Shown here: in pieces, positions 23,425-33,724 of the stretch | Position numbering within the stretch: the stretch's first letter is position 1 | How the letters are laid out: every line of letters begins with the position of its first letter | DNA from: Brachycybe producta | Taxonomy: Eukaryota; Arthropoda; Diplopoda; Playtdesmida; Andrognathidae | Length of the DNA stretch: 64,000 nucleotides | Reading direction: 5' to 3' | NCBI GenBank assembly: GCA_036925085.1 | Contig: JAUPFP010000040.1 | Coordinates: forward strand, 1,147,939-1,211,938 | Translations under genes and position numbers: made by a program | Notes under the pieces: model-generated | What the model saw: the letters and a program-made list of their open reading frames with translations, nothing else | The model's database searches: none | What the model was told of the DNA's origin: nothing

Positions 23425-23592
23425 AACAGCCCCGCAGCACTGTATCGGAACAGCCCCGCAGCACTGTATCGGAACAGCCCCGCAGCACTGTATCGGAACA
23501 GCCCCGCAGCACTGTATCGGAACAGCCCCGCAGCACTGTATCGGAACAGCCCCGCAACACTGTATCGGAACAGCCCCGCAACACTGTATCGC
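23425..23592. repeat. 24-bp minisatellite, 7 units
   Basis: Seven exact-length units of AACAGCCCCGCAGCACTGTA + TCGG. The last two carry AACAC instead of AGCAC, and the final unit ends TCGC. The unit is GC-rich against an AT-rich background. Being a multiple of three, it keeps several frames open on both strands (for example IGTAPQHC repeats). Confidence 0.95.
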
Positions 23593-23830
23593 AACAAAGA
23601 ATCCTGTTGTGTATTAGTCAAACCACATTCGCGTCTCTCTTCATTTTACACCTGAAAGACAAAATAATCAGAATATGCCAGGCGTTTTACACAATAAAAC
23701 TTAAAAAGTGTACGTGTGACCAAGCAAAACCTCCCCCCCCCCCCTTCTCTTATTTTATGTGTCACAGATTCATGCCTTCATTTAAATTCCTTATTCTCTG
23801 AAAATCCCGGAAGTGAAAAACTTTTTACTT

Positions 23831-23832
<2 letters not shown>

Positions 23833-23887
<55 letters not shown>
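23833..23887. repeat. (GA)n microsatellite
   Basis: Nearly pure GA dinucleotides for about 55 bases, with one A interruption, then GACAGACAGAGAGA. Confidence 0.9.
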
Positions 23888-24489
23888 CAGACAGAGAGAT
23901 GACTAAAGTCATCAAAGGGTAAAAATGTTAAGGCTTCAATGCTTTTCAATGGGTAACATGTCACAAATTTCAATGTTTTTTAAAAAAAAATTCAGTGGAC
24001 ATGAAAAGGAAGGAATAAAAAGAACACAACTTGTGAACTGAACCCAACCCTCCCCTTTTATTTTATTTTCTTGTTCTTTTCTTTACGCTTTGTGAATCAT
24101 AATAATGATAATAAAATGATTAAATTACGATGACATAATAACGAAAATTATGTACAACACACATTTGCAATGATTCCGGGTCCCCTAGCGAGGAGGAGGA
24201 GGAGGAGGAGGAGGGCTAAGGAAAGTCGTCTTGTCATGTTTTTTCTTTTTCTTTTCTGTTCAGTCATTTCCGCAATCAAACAAACAAAAAAAAATATTAA
24301 AATATTAAGGGTCGCGCGCATTTTGTTGCCTTTCTTCTTTTTGTTTTGTTTTTATTCAGTTGAAATCTCAATTTTATCAGTGATGATGATAATGATGATA
24401 TTCATTTTTATTATTGTGAACTCAATCCTCAATTTTTAATTAAGATGGGTTTATGATGGAACAGATCATTTTAAAAGACAATGGGGTTA

Positions 24490-25190
24490 CTTCTCTCTTG
24501 TCTTTTTCAAAGCAAAATCAAGAGAAACTAGAAATTGTTTTAGAAACTAGAACGGGTTGCTTAAAGAGAAATATTACATCCAGAAATATCTTTTCAAAAT
24601 AATCAGGAATTATTCAACTATTGTCAAAACGATTTTTAAAATTTAAAATAAGTCATTAAAACCATAAAAAAAGTTAACAATTAAGTGACTTTTCCTCAGT
24701 CATCAAACGACGCCATTTTAAATTTCCAAAACCCGAAAGTCCCTTCCCCCCCCCCCCCCCACAGGCATTTAGAAATCGGGACGAAATTCCGTTAGCTCCG
24801 CCCTTTTTCTGACGACCGGCAACTTCTAATTGGTTTGTTGTGTGGTTCGACGTTGAAAAGGGCGGAGCATGTGACGACAGACTACATAACCGACCAATTA
24901 GAAGTTGCGTTCGTAATGAAATATGCCTGTCCTTCCCCCCACCCATTTTTGTGGCAAAGGTTGTCACCTCACATTTCCAGAATTCCTTAATGAAACATAG
25001 GTATTTTCCCTATTCATATTCAGTAGAGAGGAGTAGACTTTGGGGGGTTTTGTTGCCAATGTCTGTTGTTTGGTGGCGCATCTATCTGATAAAGTCCATT
25101 TATATATTTAATTTAGATTTTTCGACACTTTTTCAAAATTTTGATAAGCCTGTTGTTTATTTTGAAAGATAATCATAATTAACAAACTTT
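24490..25190. repeat. Segment duplicated at 26,040-26,660
   Basis: Shared in order: AAACTAGAAxxxGTTTTAGA, GTGACTTTTCCT, GACGCCATTTTAAAT, GTGGCAAAGGTTGTCACCTC, ACATTTCCAGAATTCCTTAA, AGGAGTAGACTTTGGGGGG and TTTGGTGGCGCATCTATCT. This copy also carries the hAT-like MITE at 24761-24930, which the other copy lacks. Confidence 0.8.
24761..24930. mobile_element. hAT-like MITE, family A, with an empty-site counterpart
   Basis: The ends are ACAGGCATTTAGAAATCGGG and ATATGCCTGT. The core has GGCAACTTCTAATTGGTTTG and its inverse. A CCTTCCCC-like target flanks both sides, with the left copy expanded to a long C-run. The duplicated segment at 26.3 kb is uninterrupted at the same place. Confidence 0.85.
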
Positions 25191-25259
25191 CTTCCCTTTC
25201 ATTTTAATGTTTTATTTTCGAACAAAACTTTAAAAGTGTTGAAGTCTATAAAATAAGAG

Positions 25260-25640
25260 ACGAGAGTTAATAATGCAAGTAGATCCTTTATTTTGTCCGT
25301 GTATCGTTAGATGGCGCCACTAACCCTTCTCCCATAGAAATGTACTGACGACACTCTTCAACTCTTGACTAAACTTAATTCCTTTTTTTTGTCACGTGGC
25401 AAACTTTTAATTGCGTCATCGCTATTTCTCTACACGTGCTCTCTCTTCACTTATATTACGTTCTGGGTACGATTGTCCACGTGCTCTGATGAATTAAGGT
25501 TGTATTGGACGCTTTTATAACTAAAAGAGGCTGCATTCTATTTCAACTAATTGGCGAGTGGAGTTTGCCACCTTATGAAGGTTGCAGGCGCCATCTACCT
25601 TGCATTTACAAAAGTATTTTTTACTACAGAGCCCCCTCTT
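25260..25640. repeat. Family V repeat
   Basis: This segment recurs at 59490-59832 with AGATGGCGC, CCCATAGAAATGTACTGAC, TCACGTGGC, TGGACGCTTTTA, TTGCAGGCGCCATCTACC and TTGCATTTACAAAAGTA in the same order. It ends AGCCCCCTCTTAAC. Fragments lie at 27,290-27,360 and about 31,015-31,330. No coding frame, and the class is unknown. Confidence 0.75.
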
Positions 25641-25761
25641 AACGAACAACTTTCAGCCTCTTTTTTTTTCCCGTACCTTTTAGTATCGTCAAGTAAAACT
25701 AATGCCATTCGCGCTCGTTAAAATAAAATGTCAATGAATTTTGTTTGTTAATCCACTTAAC

Positions 25762-25857
25762 CTGTAATTGTGCTGAGGTGGCGTTCGAATAACTTCCGTT
25801 TGCAAAACGGTTTCCTTGGCAGCCGGATTAACATAAGTTGACTGAGGTTTATTATGA
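25762..25857 (-). CDS. PLEKHA-like exon, N-terminal region
   Basis: After CTCATTTCAG, 96 bases: one base completes Ser with the upstream exon, then 31 codons read HNKPQSTYVNPAAKETVLQT and EVIRTPPQHNY. The last two bases start the Arg codon finished by the exon at 17493. The donor is ACAG|GTTAAG. Only this frame stays open into the next exon. The others meet a stop. The composition is linker-like with no domain. Confidence 0.75.
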
Positions 25858-26039
25858 CTGAAATGAGAGAAAAGAGATAACAAAAGATTAATAAAATACG
25901 GGCACGCTCGAAAGTTGGAACCAAATTAAGAAACCCGCCTCGCCCCCCCCCCTTTTCCGCAACCACAGCCATCTTCTTTCCCCCTCCCCCCTTTAATCTC
26001 AAAGACAATTGAAAAAACCTCAATAACATTTAAAACATG

Positions 26040-26870
26040 TTCTTCTAAAAACAGATCATTTTTTCAAACTCTAAACTATTCTGTTTTTCAGAAGTAAAAT
26101 TAAAAGAAACTAGAAAGTGTTTTTTTTTTTAAAAAAATAGAAGGGGTCACTTAAAGAGACCATATTACCTCCAAAAATATATTTTCAAAATATTGTCAAG
26201 AATTACCCAACGATTTTTAAATTTTAAAATAAGTGAATAAAACCATAAAAAACTTAAAAATGAAGTGACTTTTCCTGAGTCACCACCAACCGACGCCATT
26301 TTAAATTACCAAAAACGAAAGTATCTTCCCTATTTATGTGGCAAAGGTTGTCACCTCACATTTCCAGAATTCCTTAATAAAATATAGGTATTTTCCCTAT
26401 TCTTATTCAACTCAATACAACCTTCCACGTGGGGAATAATTCAAATATTAAATCCATATTACTTTGAAATGAAAGTAATGTGAGCTGGTGATCGCAACAC
26501 ATCAGAATTCGAAGTAGAGGAGTAGACTTTGGGGGGAATTTTGTTGTCAATGTTTGTTGTTTGGTGGCGCATCTATCTCATAAAGTTAATTTACAGAAAG
26601 TCAACTGATTTTTAATTTTTTTAAATTATATTAATCACTTATTTTTGATTTTTAAAAATCGTTTTGGTAATAGTTGAATAATTCTTGACAATATTTTGAC
26701 AAGAAATTTCTGGAGGTAATGGGGGGGGGGGGTCTCTTTAATAGTTTTTCACTAATACATAATTGGTGTTTTCATCTTTCAAAATAAACTTTTTATAAAC
26801 ACATAAAAAGCTTATTTTGAAAGATGAAAGACTATTAAGTGACTAGTGGGGTAACCCGTCATAAATGACG
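26040..26870. repeat. Second copy of the 24.5-kb segment, with an inverted G-type arm
   Basis: The left part matches 24,490-25,190. The right part (about 26,590-26,750) is the reverse complement of 26,130-26,260 (GAATTACC / AATAATTC, ACCTCCAAAAATA / TTTCTGGAGGT), so the whole can fold back. A unique 110-bp stretch (26406-26515) is present only in this copy. Confidence 0.65.
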
Positions 26871-27190
26871 GGAGCAAAATTCACAGGCATTTGTGCGCAT
26901 GCGCGTCGTTTTTTTCTTTTTTTACTCCTTTCATTTCAATTTCAGTCACCCCCTCCCACTTTTCTCTCTCTCTCCCTTCTACACTTTCCAACCTTTTCCC
27001 CTCACCCCCTCCCACTTTTCTCTCTCTCCCCCTTCTACACTTTCCAAAGGAAGAGTTCAACATATAGTTGACCTTGAGAAAAAAAAACGGTTCATTTATT
27101 CAAATTTATATAAATTCCGACGTGCTTCAATGGTTTTGTACAGTTACTCCACACACACACACACAGACCTGGGATATTATATATATAATG
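26855..27190. repeat. Dispersed element P, copy 1
   Basis: It begins CTAGTGGGGTAACCCGTCAT, with a CCCGTCATAAATGACGGG hairpin. TGCGCATGCGCGTCG, two blocks of CACCCCCTCCCACTTTTCTC, AGAGTTCAACATATAGTTGA and an (AC)n tract follow. It ends ACCTGGGATATTATATATAT. Copy 2 at 36592-36970 is nearly identical. The terminal hairpin and CTAG-like start are noted, but the class is unresolved (possibly Helitron-like or SINE-like). Confidence 0.7.
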
Positions 27191-27790
27191 ATTTGGCTAT
27201 CCATCTACTTTTAAAACACCTTCAAGTTCTTAATGTTGCTCATGATTTTGATTGAACACACACTTTCAGGCTAGCCACATATTGAGAGGAGGGGTTGCAG
27301 GCGCCATCTAACTTGCATTTACACACGTATTTTTCTATGAAGCCCTCCCCCTCTTAACTTGAGTTACTTTGGAAGGTATTTAAATATTAAGACTAACTGC
27401 ATACAACAGGAACCACCTAAACTTAACTGTTGCAATAATAGTCACAAAAACCAGTAAAGATGCAAATTATTCATAAGAAAGTGCACCTTAATGTATGCAA
27501 ATATGTATATATTCGTTACCCGTTTTAACCTACTGAAAAGTAGATTATATGAAAGACAAATTGCAAGGGAAGAAGTTACGAAAAACCATATAAAAACCCA
27601 TTTGAAAAGTACAGTCGGAACTCGTTTTCCCTCTCGTTTATTTCTCTCTCAGATCTTCACTAAATCTCAAACATATCTGATGTAGAAAAAAAATGACGGT
27701 AATTTAGGTCCAAATTCAACGATGAAAAAAAAAAAACCAGTCACAAATTGAAGTAAGGTTCCCAACATAGAAAAATCCCGATTTTCTTAA

Positions 27791-28961
27791 CAGGGTTGCC
27801 ACTGATTTTCCTTTGTGAAATTCGCTTTCCTTTTATTAAAAACAACTGCTGTATACTCCAATAATAATGGGCATCATTGTGATATACAAGCATGTAATTC
27901 CAGATTTTACATGTTTGTGTTTTTTGTTGTTGCTAAATTCCCTTTTTTCCATGTTTTAAACGTGTTTTTTTTTTAATAAATTCCCTGACTTTTTTTAGGT
28001 TTTACATATTTTTGTTGCTAAATTCACCGACTTTTTTAGGTTTTAAATATTTTTTTTTTGCTAAATTCCCTGACTTTTAAGGGGTTTACATATTTGTTTT
28101 TGCTAAATTCTCTGTCTTTTCCAGGTTTTACATATTTTTTGTGCTGAATTTCTTGACTTTTCCAGGTTTTACATATTTTTTTTTGCTAAATTCTCTGTCT
28201 TTTCCAGGTTTTACATATTTTTTTCTCTAAATTCTCTGACTTTTCCAGGTTTTACATATTTTTTTCTCTAAATTCTCTTGACTTTTCCAGGTTTTACATA
28301 TTTTTTGTGCTAAATTCTCTTGACTTTTCCAGGTTTTACATATTTTTTTCTCTAAATTCTCTTGACTTTTCCAGGTTTTACATATTTTTTGTGCTAAATT
28401 TCTTGACTTTTCCAGGTTTTACATATTTTTTGTGCTAAATTTCTTGACTTTTCCAGGTTTTACATATTTGTTCTGCTAAATTTCTTGACTTTTCCAGGTT
28501 TTACATATTTTTTGTGCTAAATTTCTTGACTTTTCCAGGTTTTACATATTTTTGTGCTAAATTTCTTGACTTTTCCAGGTTTTACATATTTTTTGTGCTA
28601 AATTTCTTGACTTTTACAGGTTTTACATATTTTTTGTGCTAAATTCACTGATTTTTCCAGGTTTCCAGATTGAGTGGCAAACCAAAATAAATACCTTATT
28701 TCGAATTTTTAAAATTATTGAATCTTTGTACTATTTTAAGATGTTTGATATTTTGGGGGCCCGGTGAGCCCTTCTGAGCTCTTTTAGAACGTTAATTAAC
28801 GTTAAAAAAAATTTCCGATTTTAGGCCAGTTTTTTGAATCATTGGAAATTCAAATTTCAAAAAAATAAATTTCCAGGACTTTTTCCAGGTTTTATATATT
28901 TTTTTGCTAAATTCCCTGACTCTTTCGAAAATGTCATTTCCAGGTTTCAAAGAGAACCCTG
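27791..28961. mobile_element. hAT-like element swollen by an internal minisatellite
   Basis: It begins CAGGGTTGCCACTGATTTTCC and ends AGAGAACCCTG. The terminal match is short (CAGGGTT). Between about 27,960 and 28,670 lie about 16 units of a ~41-bp repeat built on TTTTCCAGGTTTTACATATT and GCTAAATTTCTTGAC. The same unit appears singly at both edges, so the array arose within the element. No target duplication was recognised. Confidence 0.6.
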
Positions 28962-29162
28962 ATTACGTAGCCTTTAAAAAGGTTTGTTTTTCTTTCCTTC
29001 TATAGATTGAACTCTGCTCTTCTTGAATTTGAGCCTTAAATTTAGTCTTGCGATGACAAACTTCTCAAAATATGACACCACCACCACCAAAAGGCAAACG
29101 TTAAAAGCCTTTTTTTTTAAAAAACCTAAGATCGAGACCGCGAGAAAATGTGCCGTACTTAC

Positions 29163-29225
29163 CACAAACATCGCATTTCGCATTCGAATGCACAACGACA
29201 CAAGAATTTTGATAACTTGACGACG
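29163..29225 (-). CDS. Weak candidate cassette exon (Cys-rich)
   Basis: 63 bases lie between TTTGATAG and TTGTG|GTAAGT. The middle 20 codons read SSSYQNSCVVVHSNAKCDVC, and the exon is phase 1-1. The donor is strong, but the acceptor lacks a good pyrimidine tract. A phase 1-1 exon cannot sit between the exons at 45062 and 25857, which join in phase 2, without another exon. It may be an alternative exon, part of another transcript, or chance. The HSNAKCDVCG pattern resembles a zinc knuckle, but too little is present to call one. Confidence 0.25.
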
Positions 29226-29518
29226 CTATCAAATTATTATGCACATCATAATCGTAAAAATCGAAAAAAAAACCGACAGAAAGAAAATATTTCATATAAT
29301 AATAATATGACACTTTTGGTTAAATAAAAAAAAAATGTTGTGCAATTTCGTCATTTACTTATGTGTGGAAAAACAAAATATGTCTGAAAATTGCGACTAA
29401 GTCCGTCGTAAAAGAAAATGATTTTTCAAATAAATTTTAATTAAATCATCTAAGTTGATTTTTTTATCTACCAGAATTAATTTTATCTTGAAATAACTTT
29501 CACTGTACACATTAAAAT

Positions 29519-29934
29519 TAGGGATGTGGGACATTCGAACCCTCGAATCCCGCGAATCTTGAAAAATATTCGAGATTAAAAAACTCCAATCTTCGCGCTT
29601 TTTTCGTCTTGCGAATCTTTGGAATCCTAACCTTAAAAAAACTGTTAAAAAATTTGGTAAAATTAGTTTTAACTCCATTGACACGTCCAATAGAAGCGTT
29701 CACTAACAAAAAAAAACCGGCGATTGTTTCAATTTCGGTGGTTATCCTGATCACCAATGTCATCATCTTGTGGCCTGACCCTGAGTGAAACCACACTGTG
29801 TTTTTTTTATTATTAATAATTTAATATTTAATATTATTTCATTTATTTGTATCTTCTTAATGAATAATAGAGGATTCTTATATATTTGAAGGATTCGAAA
29901 GATTCGAGAAAATTTAGGATTCGTCCCACCCCTA
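29519..29934. mobile_element. hAT-like MITE, family B, reverse orientation
   Basis: The 416-bp element starts TAGGGATGTGGGACATTCGA and ends TCGTCCCACCCCTA. The flanks are ATTAAAAT (29511-29518) and ACTAAAAT (29935-29942), an 8-bp duplication with one change. The interior follows the 13,365 copy reversed. Confidence 0.8.
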
Positions 29935-30135
29935 ACTAAAATGCATCATTGTTTCGTGATCTATGTTCTAACCGAACATTGGTAAGTAGCGAGCAAACAT
30001 TCACTCGCTCTTGTTCAAAAACAAAAATATCGAGTTAATATCCGGGGGGGGGGGGGGTTTGTGCTCGTTTAGTATGGATGGTGATTACTGTATTATTGAA
30101 ATGCTTGTATATTGAATTGCTTATATATATATATT

Positions 30136-30310
30136 TTTTTGACGAATGTTCGCCGAATTTTTTTGACGAATGTTTGCCACATTTTTGACGAATGTTTGCC
30201 ACATTTTTGACGAATGTGCGCCACATTTTTGACGAATGTTTGCCACATTTTTGACGAATGTTTGCCACATTTTTGACGAATGTGCGCCACATTTTTGACG
30301 AATGTTCGCC
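30136..30310. repeat. 22-bp minisatellite, about 8 units
   Basis: Repeats of TTTTTGACGAATGTTTGCCACA with TTCGCCGA and GTGCGCCACA variants. Because 22 is not a multiple of three, the translations cycle through three frames (NIRQKCG, HSSKMWQ, TFVKNVA). None is a protein. Confidence 0.95.
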
Positions 30311-30403
30311 GAAGACACAAAACTGCAAAAAATGACAAAACACAGGAAATCATTGGGTAAATCTTGACGATGTTTTGACAAGAATTTTACAGTCCTAGGA
30401 CGG

Positions 30404-30830
30404 GCTACCCTACTAATATCTAATCAAATATTTAATATATTATAATTCAATATTAATAATTTTATAATAATTATTGTAAAACATTAACATTAATAACATT
30501 AAACTTTATTATTTATTATATAATAAATAAATAAATAAATAATAAATATATTAAAATCTATAATATATAATGAAATAGAGGTATGTTGTATTAAAATCTA
30601 AAAAATTGTTATTAATATAATATTATAATATAATATAAACAATATTATTATAGGCTTGTATTATTATTATAATATTAATATTATAATATATACTGTATAA
30701 TATAACAAAAAATGTCAATAGAAAACATGATAGTTGTGTTATATATGAATAAAAAATATCGTAATTATTGTTATAATACATTGTAATAGTTTAATAAATA
30801 TTGTGTAATGAAAAAAAAAATCAATAGGAA
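30404..30830. repeat. Very AT-rich low-complexity tract
   Basis: About 90% A+T, full of ATAATATTAAT and TATAATA words. Its left edge GGGCTACCCTACTAATAT resembles the reverse of the start of element P (ATTAGTAGGGTAGCCC), so it may be a degraded relative. Confidence 0.6.
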
Positions 30831-31075
30831 ACATTTGATGTTTTTTTCACAACTTATAAACATTTCAAAACACTAATTTTCAACGTACATAACATCAACT
30901 GCAATGGTCTGGTATTACAAGCTGAAAGTATCGTGACGTCACAGAGCTGTTCCAGGGGGGGGGGGGCTTTTTTATTGGCTGAAAACTATGATCACACCTT
31001 ACTCAACAAACCTTGGTTTTGGACGCTTTTATAGCTAAAAGGCATTCGATTTTAACTAATATAATTGGCGAGACA

Positions 31076-31278
31076 ACCATTTAGAAATCGGGACGAACAC
31101 AAGTTGGCCCCGCCCGTTTCATGACGACCGGCAACTTCTAATTGGTTGGTTATGTAGTCTGACGTCACCTGCTCCGCCCTTTTCAACGTCGAACCACACA
31201 ACAAACCAATTAGAAGTTGCCGGTCATCATAAAAAGGGCGGAGCCAACTTGTGTTCGTCCCGATTTCTAAATGCCTGT
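31076..31278. mobile_element. hAT-like MITE, family A, inserted into family V
   Basis: It starts ACAACCATTTAGAAATCGGG and ends CGATTTCTAAATGCCTGT. ATTGGCGAG occurs on both sides (ending 31075 and starting at 31279). The flanks join into the V sequence seen uninterrupted at about 25,550 (CAACTAATTGGCGAGTG), so the duplication arose on insertion. Confidence 0.85.
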
Positions 31279-31404
31279 ATTGGCGAGTGTAGCTAGTCAC
31301 CTATGGTGGTTGCCGGCGCCAACTACCTTGCAACCTAACCTCTTAGGCTGTGAAGCAAAATTAAACAAGCAGCTTTTGTATAAATGTGCAATGCAGTAGT
31401 CTAG

Positions 31405-31613
31405 ACAGGCAAGTTAGAAATAGGAGAGAACTTCAGTTGGCTCCGCGCCCTTGTTATGACGACCGGCAACTTCTAATTGGCTGGTTATGTAGCCTGACGT
31501 TGACAAGGGTGGAGCATGCGACGTCAGACTACATAACCAGCCAATTAGAAGTTGCTGGTCGTCATAACAAGGGTGGAGCCCACTGAACTTCTGACCGATT
31601 TCTAACTGCCTGT
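31405..31613. mobile_element. hAT-like MITE, family A
   Basis: It begins ACAGGCAAGTTAGAAATAGG and ends CTAACTGCCTGT. GTAGTCTA precedes (with one extra G) and follows the element, an 8-bp duplication. The inverted arms are nearly perfect through GGCAACTTCTAATTGGCTGG. Confidence 0.85.
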
Positions 31614-32189
31614 GTAGTCTAACCTTTTAAATCTCGACTCTCCTAAGCTAACAACAACCATTAGGAAGGAGTTATGTATCCAAATGGGTCAAGGCTCAAG
31701 AGAGTATTTACTGAGAATATGAACTCCAATATGAGAAAAGTGACTTTAGTGATTTTGTGAGATCTGTGTAAACACAGATTTTTAAACCCCCCATAATTCT
31801 GTTTCTCCAAAGTCAAGAAAGAAGAGTTCAAATCTAAACGAAAGTGACACAGAATGTTGAGTCTAAATCTAAATTATCTAAGTATGCTGTCCAATGTTTT
31901 CTTCAACGTCTAGACTTAGACGCAATCTTCCAAGGTTTCTCTTTCAAATGTCTAAATAAAAACCTATTGGGTTTGAATTCTTGTTGCGTCTAAAAAAGCT
32001 GAGTGCAGACGATCAATTCTGCATCGTCCAGCTTGGCTTTTCAATCCTGGATTGTCTCTCGAAATCACCACATATTTTGAAACCATTTCTGCTTAGTTTC
32101 TTTTGAAATTGAATGAGGACAACGTCTATTTTTACTCGATTTTATTTAACTTCATAATTTGTTTGTTTGTCCACAACACCTTCTGAAAT

Positions 32190-32320
32190 ATGAGGACCGG
32201 CAACTTCTAATTGGTTTGTTATGTGGTCTGACATCACATGCCCTGCCCTTTTCAATTGGTTTGACGCTTATAAAACGGCGGGGCAAACTACTGTATCTCC
32301 CTGTCTTTACATGCTTGAGG
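32190..32320. mobile_element. Family A MITE fragment cut by a family B insertion
   Basis: Contains GGCAACTTCTAATTGGTTTG, TGACATCACATGCC, CGCTTATAAAACGGCGGGGC and the end-like CTGTCTTTACATGC. The expected terminal GCCTGT is displaced. ACCTGT appears only after the family B copy at about 32,942. Confidence 0.65.
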
Positions 32321-32940
32321 TGGGACGAATCCTAAATTTCCTCGAATCTCCCGAATTCTTCACATAAGAATCATATATTATTATTCATTAAGAAGATAGA
32401 AATAAATGAAATAATATTAAATATTAAATTATTAATAATAAAAAACACAGTGTGGTTTCACTCAGGGTCCCCGCGACAAGGTGATATTGGTGATCCGGGT
32501 CCGACCACCGAAATTGCAACAATCGCCGGTTTTGTTTGTTAATGAATCGGTTCTATCGGACGTCAACGGAGTTAAAACTTATTTTACCAACGTTTTTAAT
32601 TTTAGGTTAAGATTCGAAAGATGAAAAAAAACGAAAAAAAGCGCGAAGATTTGAGTTTTCGAATCTCGAATATTTTTCAAGATTCGCTGGATTCGAGGAT
32701 TCGAAAGACGAAAAAAGCGCGAAGATTCGAGTTTTCGAATCTCAAATATTTTTTCAAGATTCGCTGGATTTGAAAGACGAAAAAAACGCGAAGATTCGAG
32801 TTTTCGAATCTCGAATTTTTTTCAAGATTCGCTGGATTCGAGGATTCGAAAGACGAAAAAAGCGCGAAGATTCGAGTTTTCGAATCTCGAATATTTTTTC
32901 AAGATTCGCTGGATTCGAGGATCCGACTGGCCCATCCCTC
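32320..32940. mobile_element. Family B MITE with internal amplification
   Basis: It begins TGAGGTGGGACGAATCC and ends GGCCCATCCCTCC. Compared with 13365-13795, its right part has a ~60-85-bp unit (CGAAAGACGAAAAAAGCGCG, then AGATTCGAGTTTTCGAATCT) repeated about four times at 32,650-32,920. Confidence 0.8.
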
Positions 32941-33546
32941 CTACCTGTCACACTCCTGACATGATTTCTATTTTCAAACTTTAAAAGTGTTGTGTTGCTT
33001 CTTCACAGCCATATTAAATTCATAATAATAATTATAATAATATCCATAAAAATTGAAAGCAAATTTTACCTCGAAATATGAAGTTGAACACATCTTTTTT
33101 CCGAGACCTGAATTCAAAACATACAAGATTTTCCCATTCACTCACTGGTTTAATTCTCACGATATCATAATAACCTTCCTTACATTTTTTTTTTTATTTC
33201 AAGTTTAGAAGTGAGAAATAATATTTTGTGGCCCAATACAAAGGTACAACAAAAAAATACACACACGCACATATTACACACGTTATAATGTATATTACAC
33301 AGACACAAACATCAAACCAGTAATGGTCCACCAAGGCCGTGAGAAAATAGGGCCACTGACTGGCAAAATGAAACAAAACTAACCAACCAACGTTGTAATA
33401 ATCATTATTAATCTTCTAAGAAAATAAAAGAAACGCCAAATTTTAAGGGTTCAAGAATTCTTTTCTTATATAATAAGAAAAGTTACAAGAAAATACAAGA
33501 AAAATCAGAAACCACTGAACCTGAAAAAAAGCACCCAAAAAAAAAA

Positions 33547-33643
33547 CTGGCAACACTGGTGTCGTTTTAAAGAGACCACCATTACTTTAAATGTGCCATT
33601 TAAAGCAATGGGGATCTCTTTGAAAAGACACCAGTGTTGCCAG
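33547..33643. mobile_element. 97-bp near-perfect hairpin MITE
   Basis: CTGGCAACACTGGTGTCGTT pairs with its reverse complement at the right end (GACACCAGTGTTGCCAG). The arms continue through AAAGAGA and CATT to a short loop near 33,594. The element is too small to code. Confidence 0.75.
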
Positions 33644-33724
33644 TTCTTTTTTCTGTTTTACTATTTTTTGAAAAAGTTCATATAATTGTACAAGACTAAA
33701 TTAATTTAAGTAGTCAATACTCTG

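Larger units (their letters stand above)
17494..25761 (-). other. 8.3-kb intron full of repeats
   Basis: In order: (TCA)n at 17915, a truncated hAT-like copy, a 1.67-kb inverted repeat, a TCTC-rich minisatellite (20300-21080), family G pieces (21695-21950, 22548-22690), a hAT-like MITE (22304-22483), a 24-bp minisatellite (23425-23592), (GA)n at 23833, a MITE at 24761-24930, and family V (25260-25640). The segments 22,820-23,400 and 23,900-24,500 look unique and hold no supported exon. Confidence 0.65.

Noticed and set aside
23425-23592. Regular array resembling a CRISPR
   Set aside because: Units are contiguous, with no unique spacers, and the DNA is from an animal.
23183-23655. Frames of up to 144 codons with IGTAPQHC-type repeats
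   Set aside because: Product of the 24-bp minisatellite, open on both strands at once.
30035-30381. Three minus-strand frames of 86-102 codons (NIRQKCG / HSSKMWQ / TFVKNVA)
   Set aside because: The 22-bp repeat is read in three frames.
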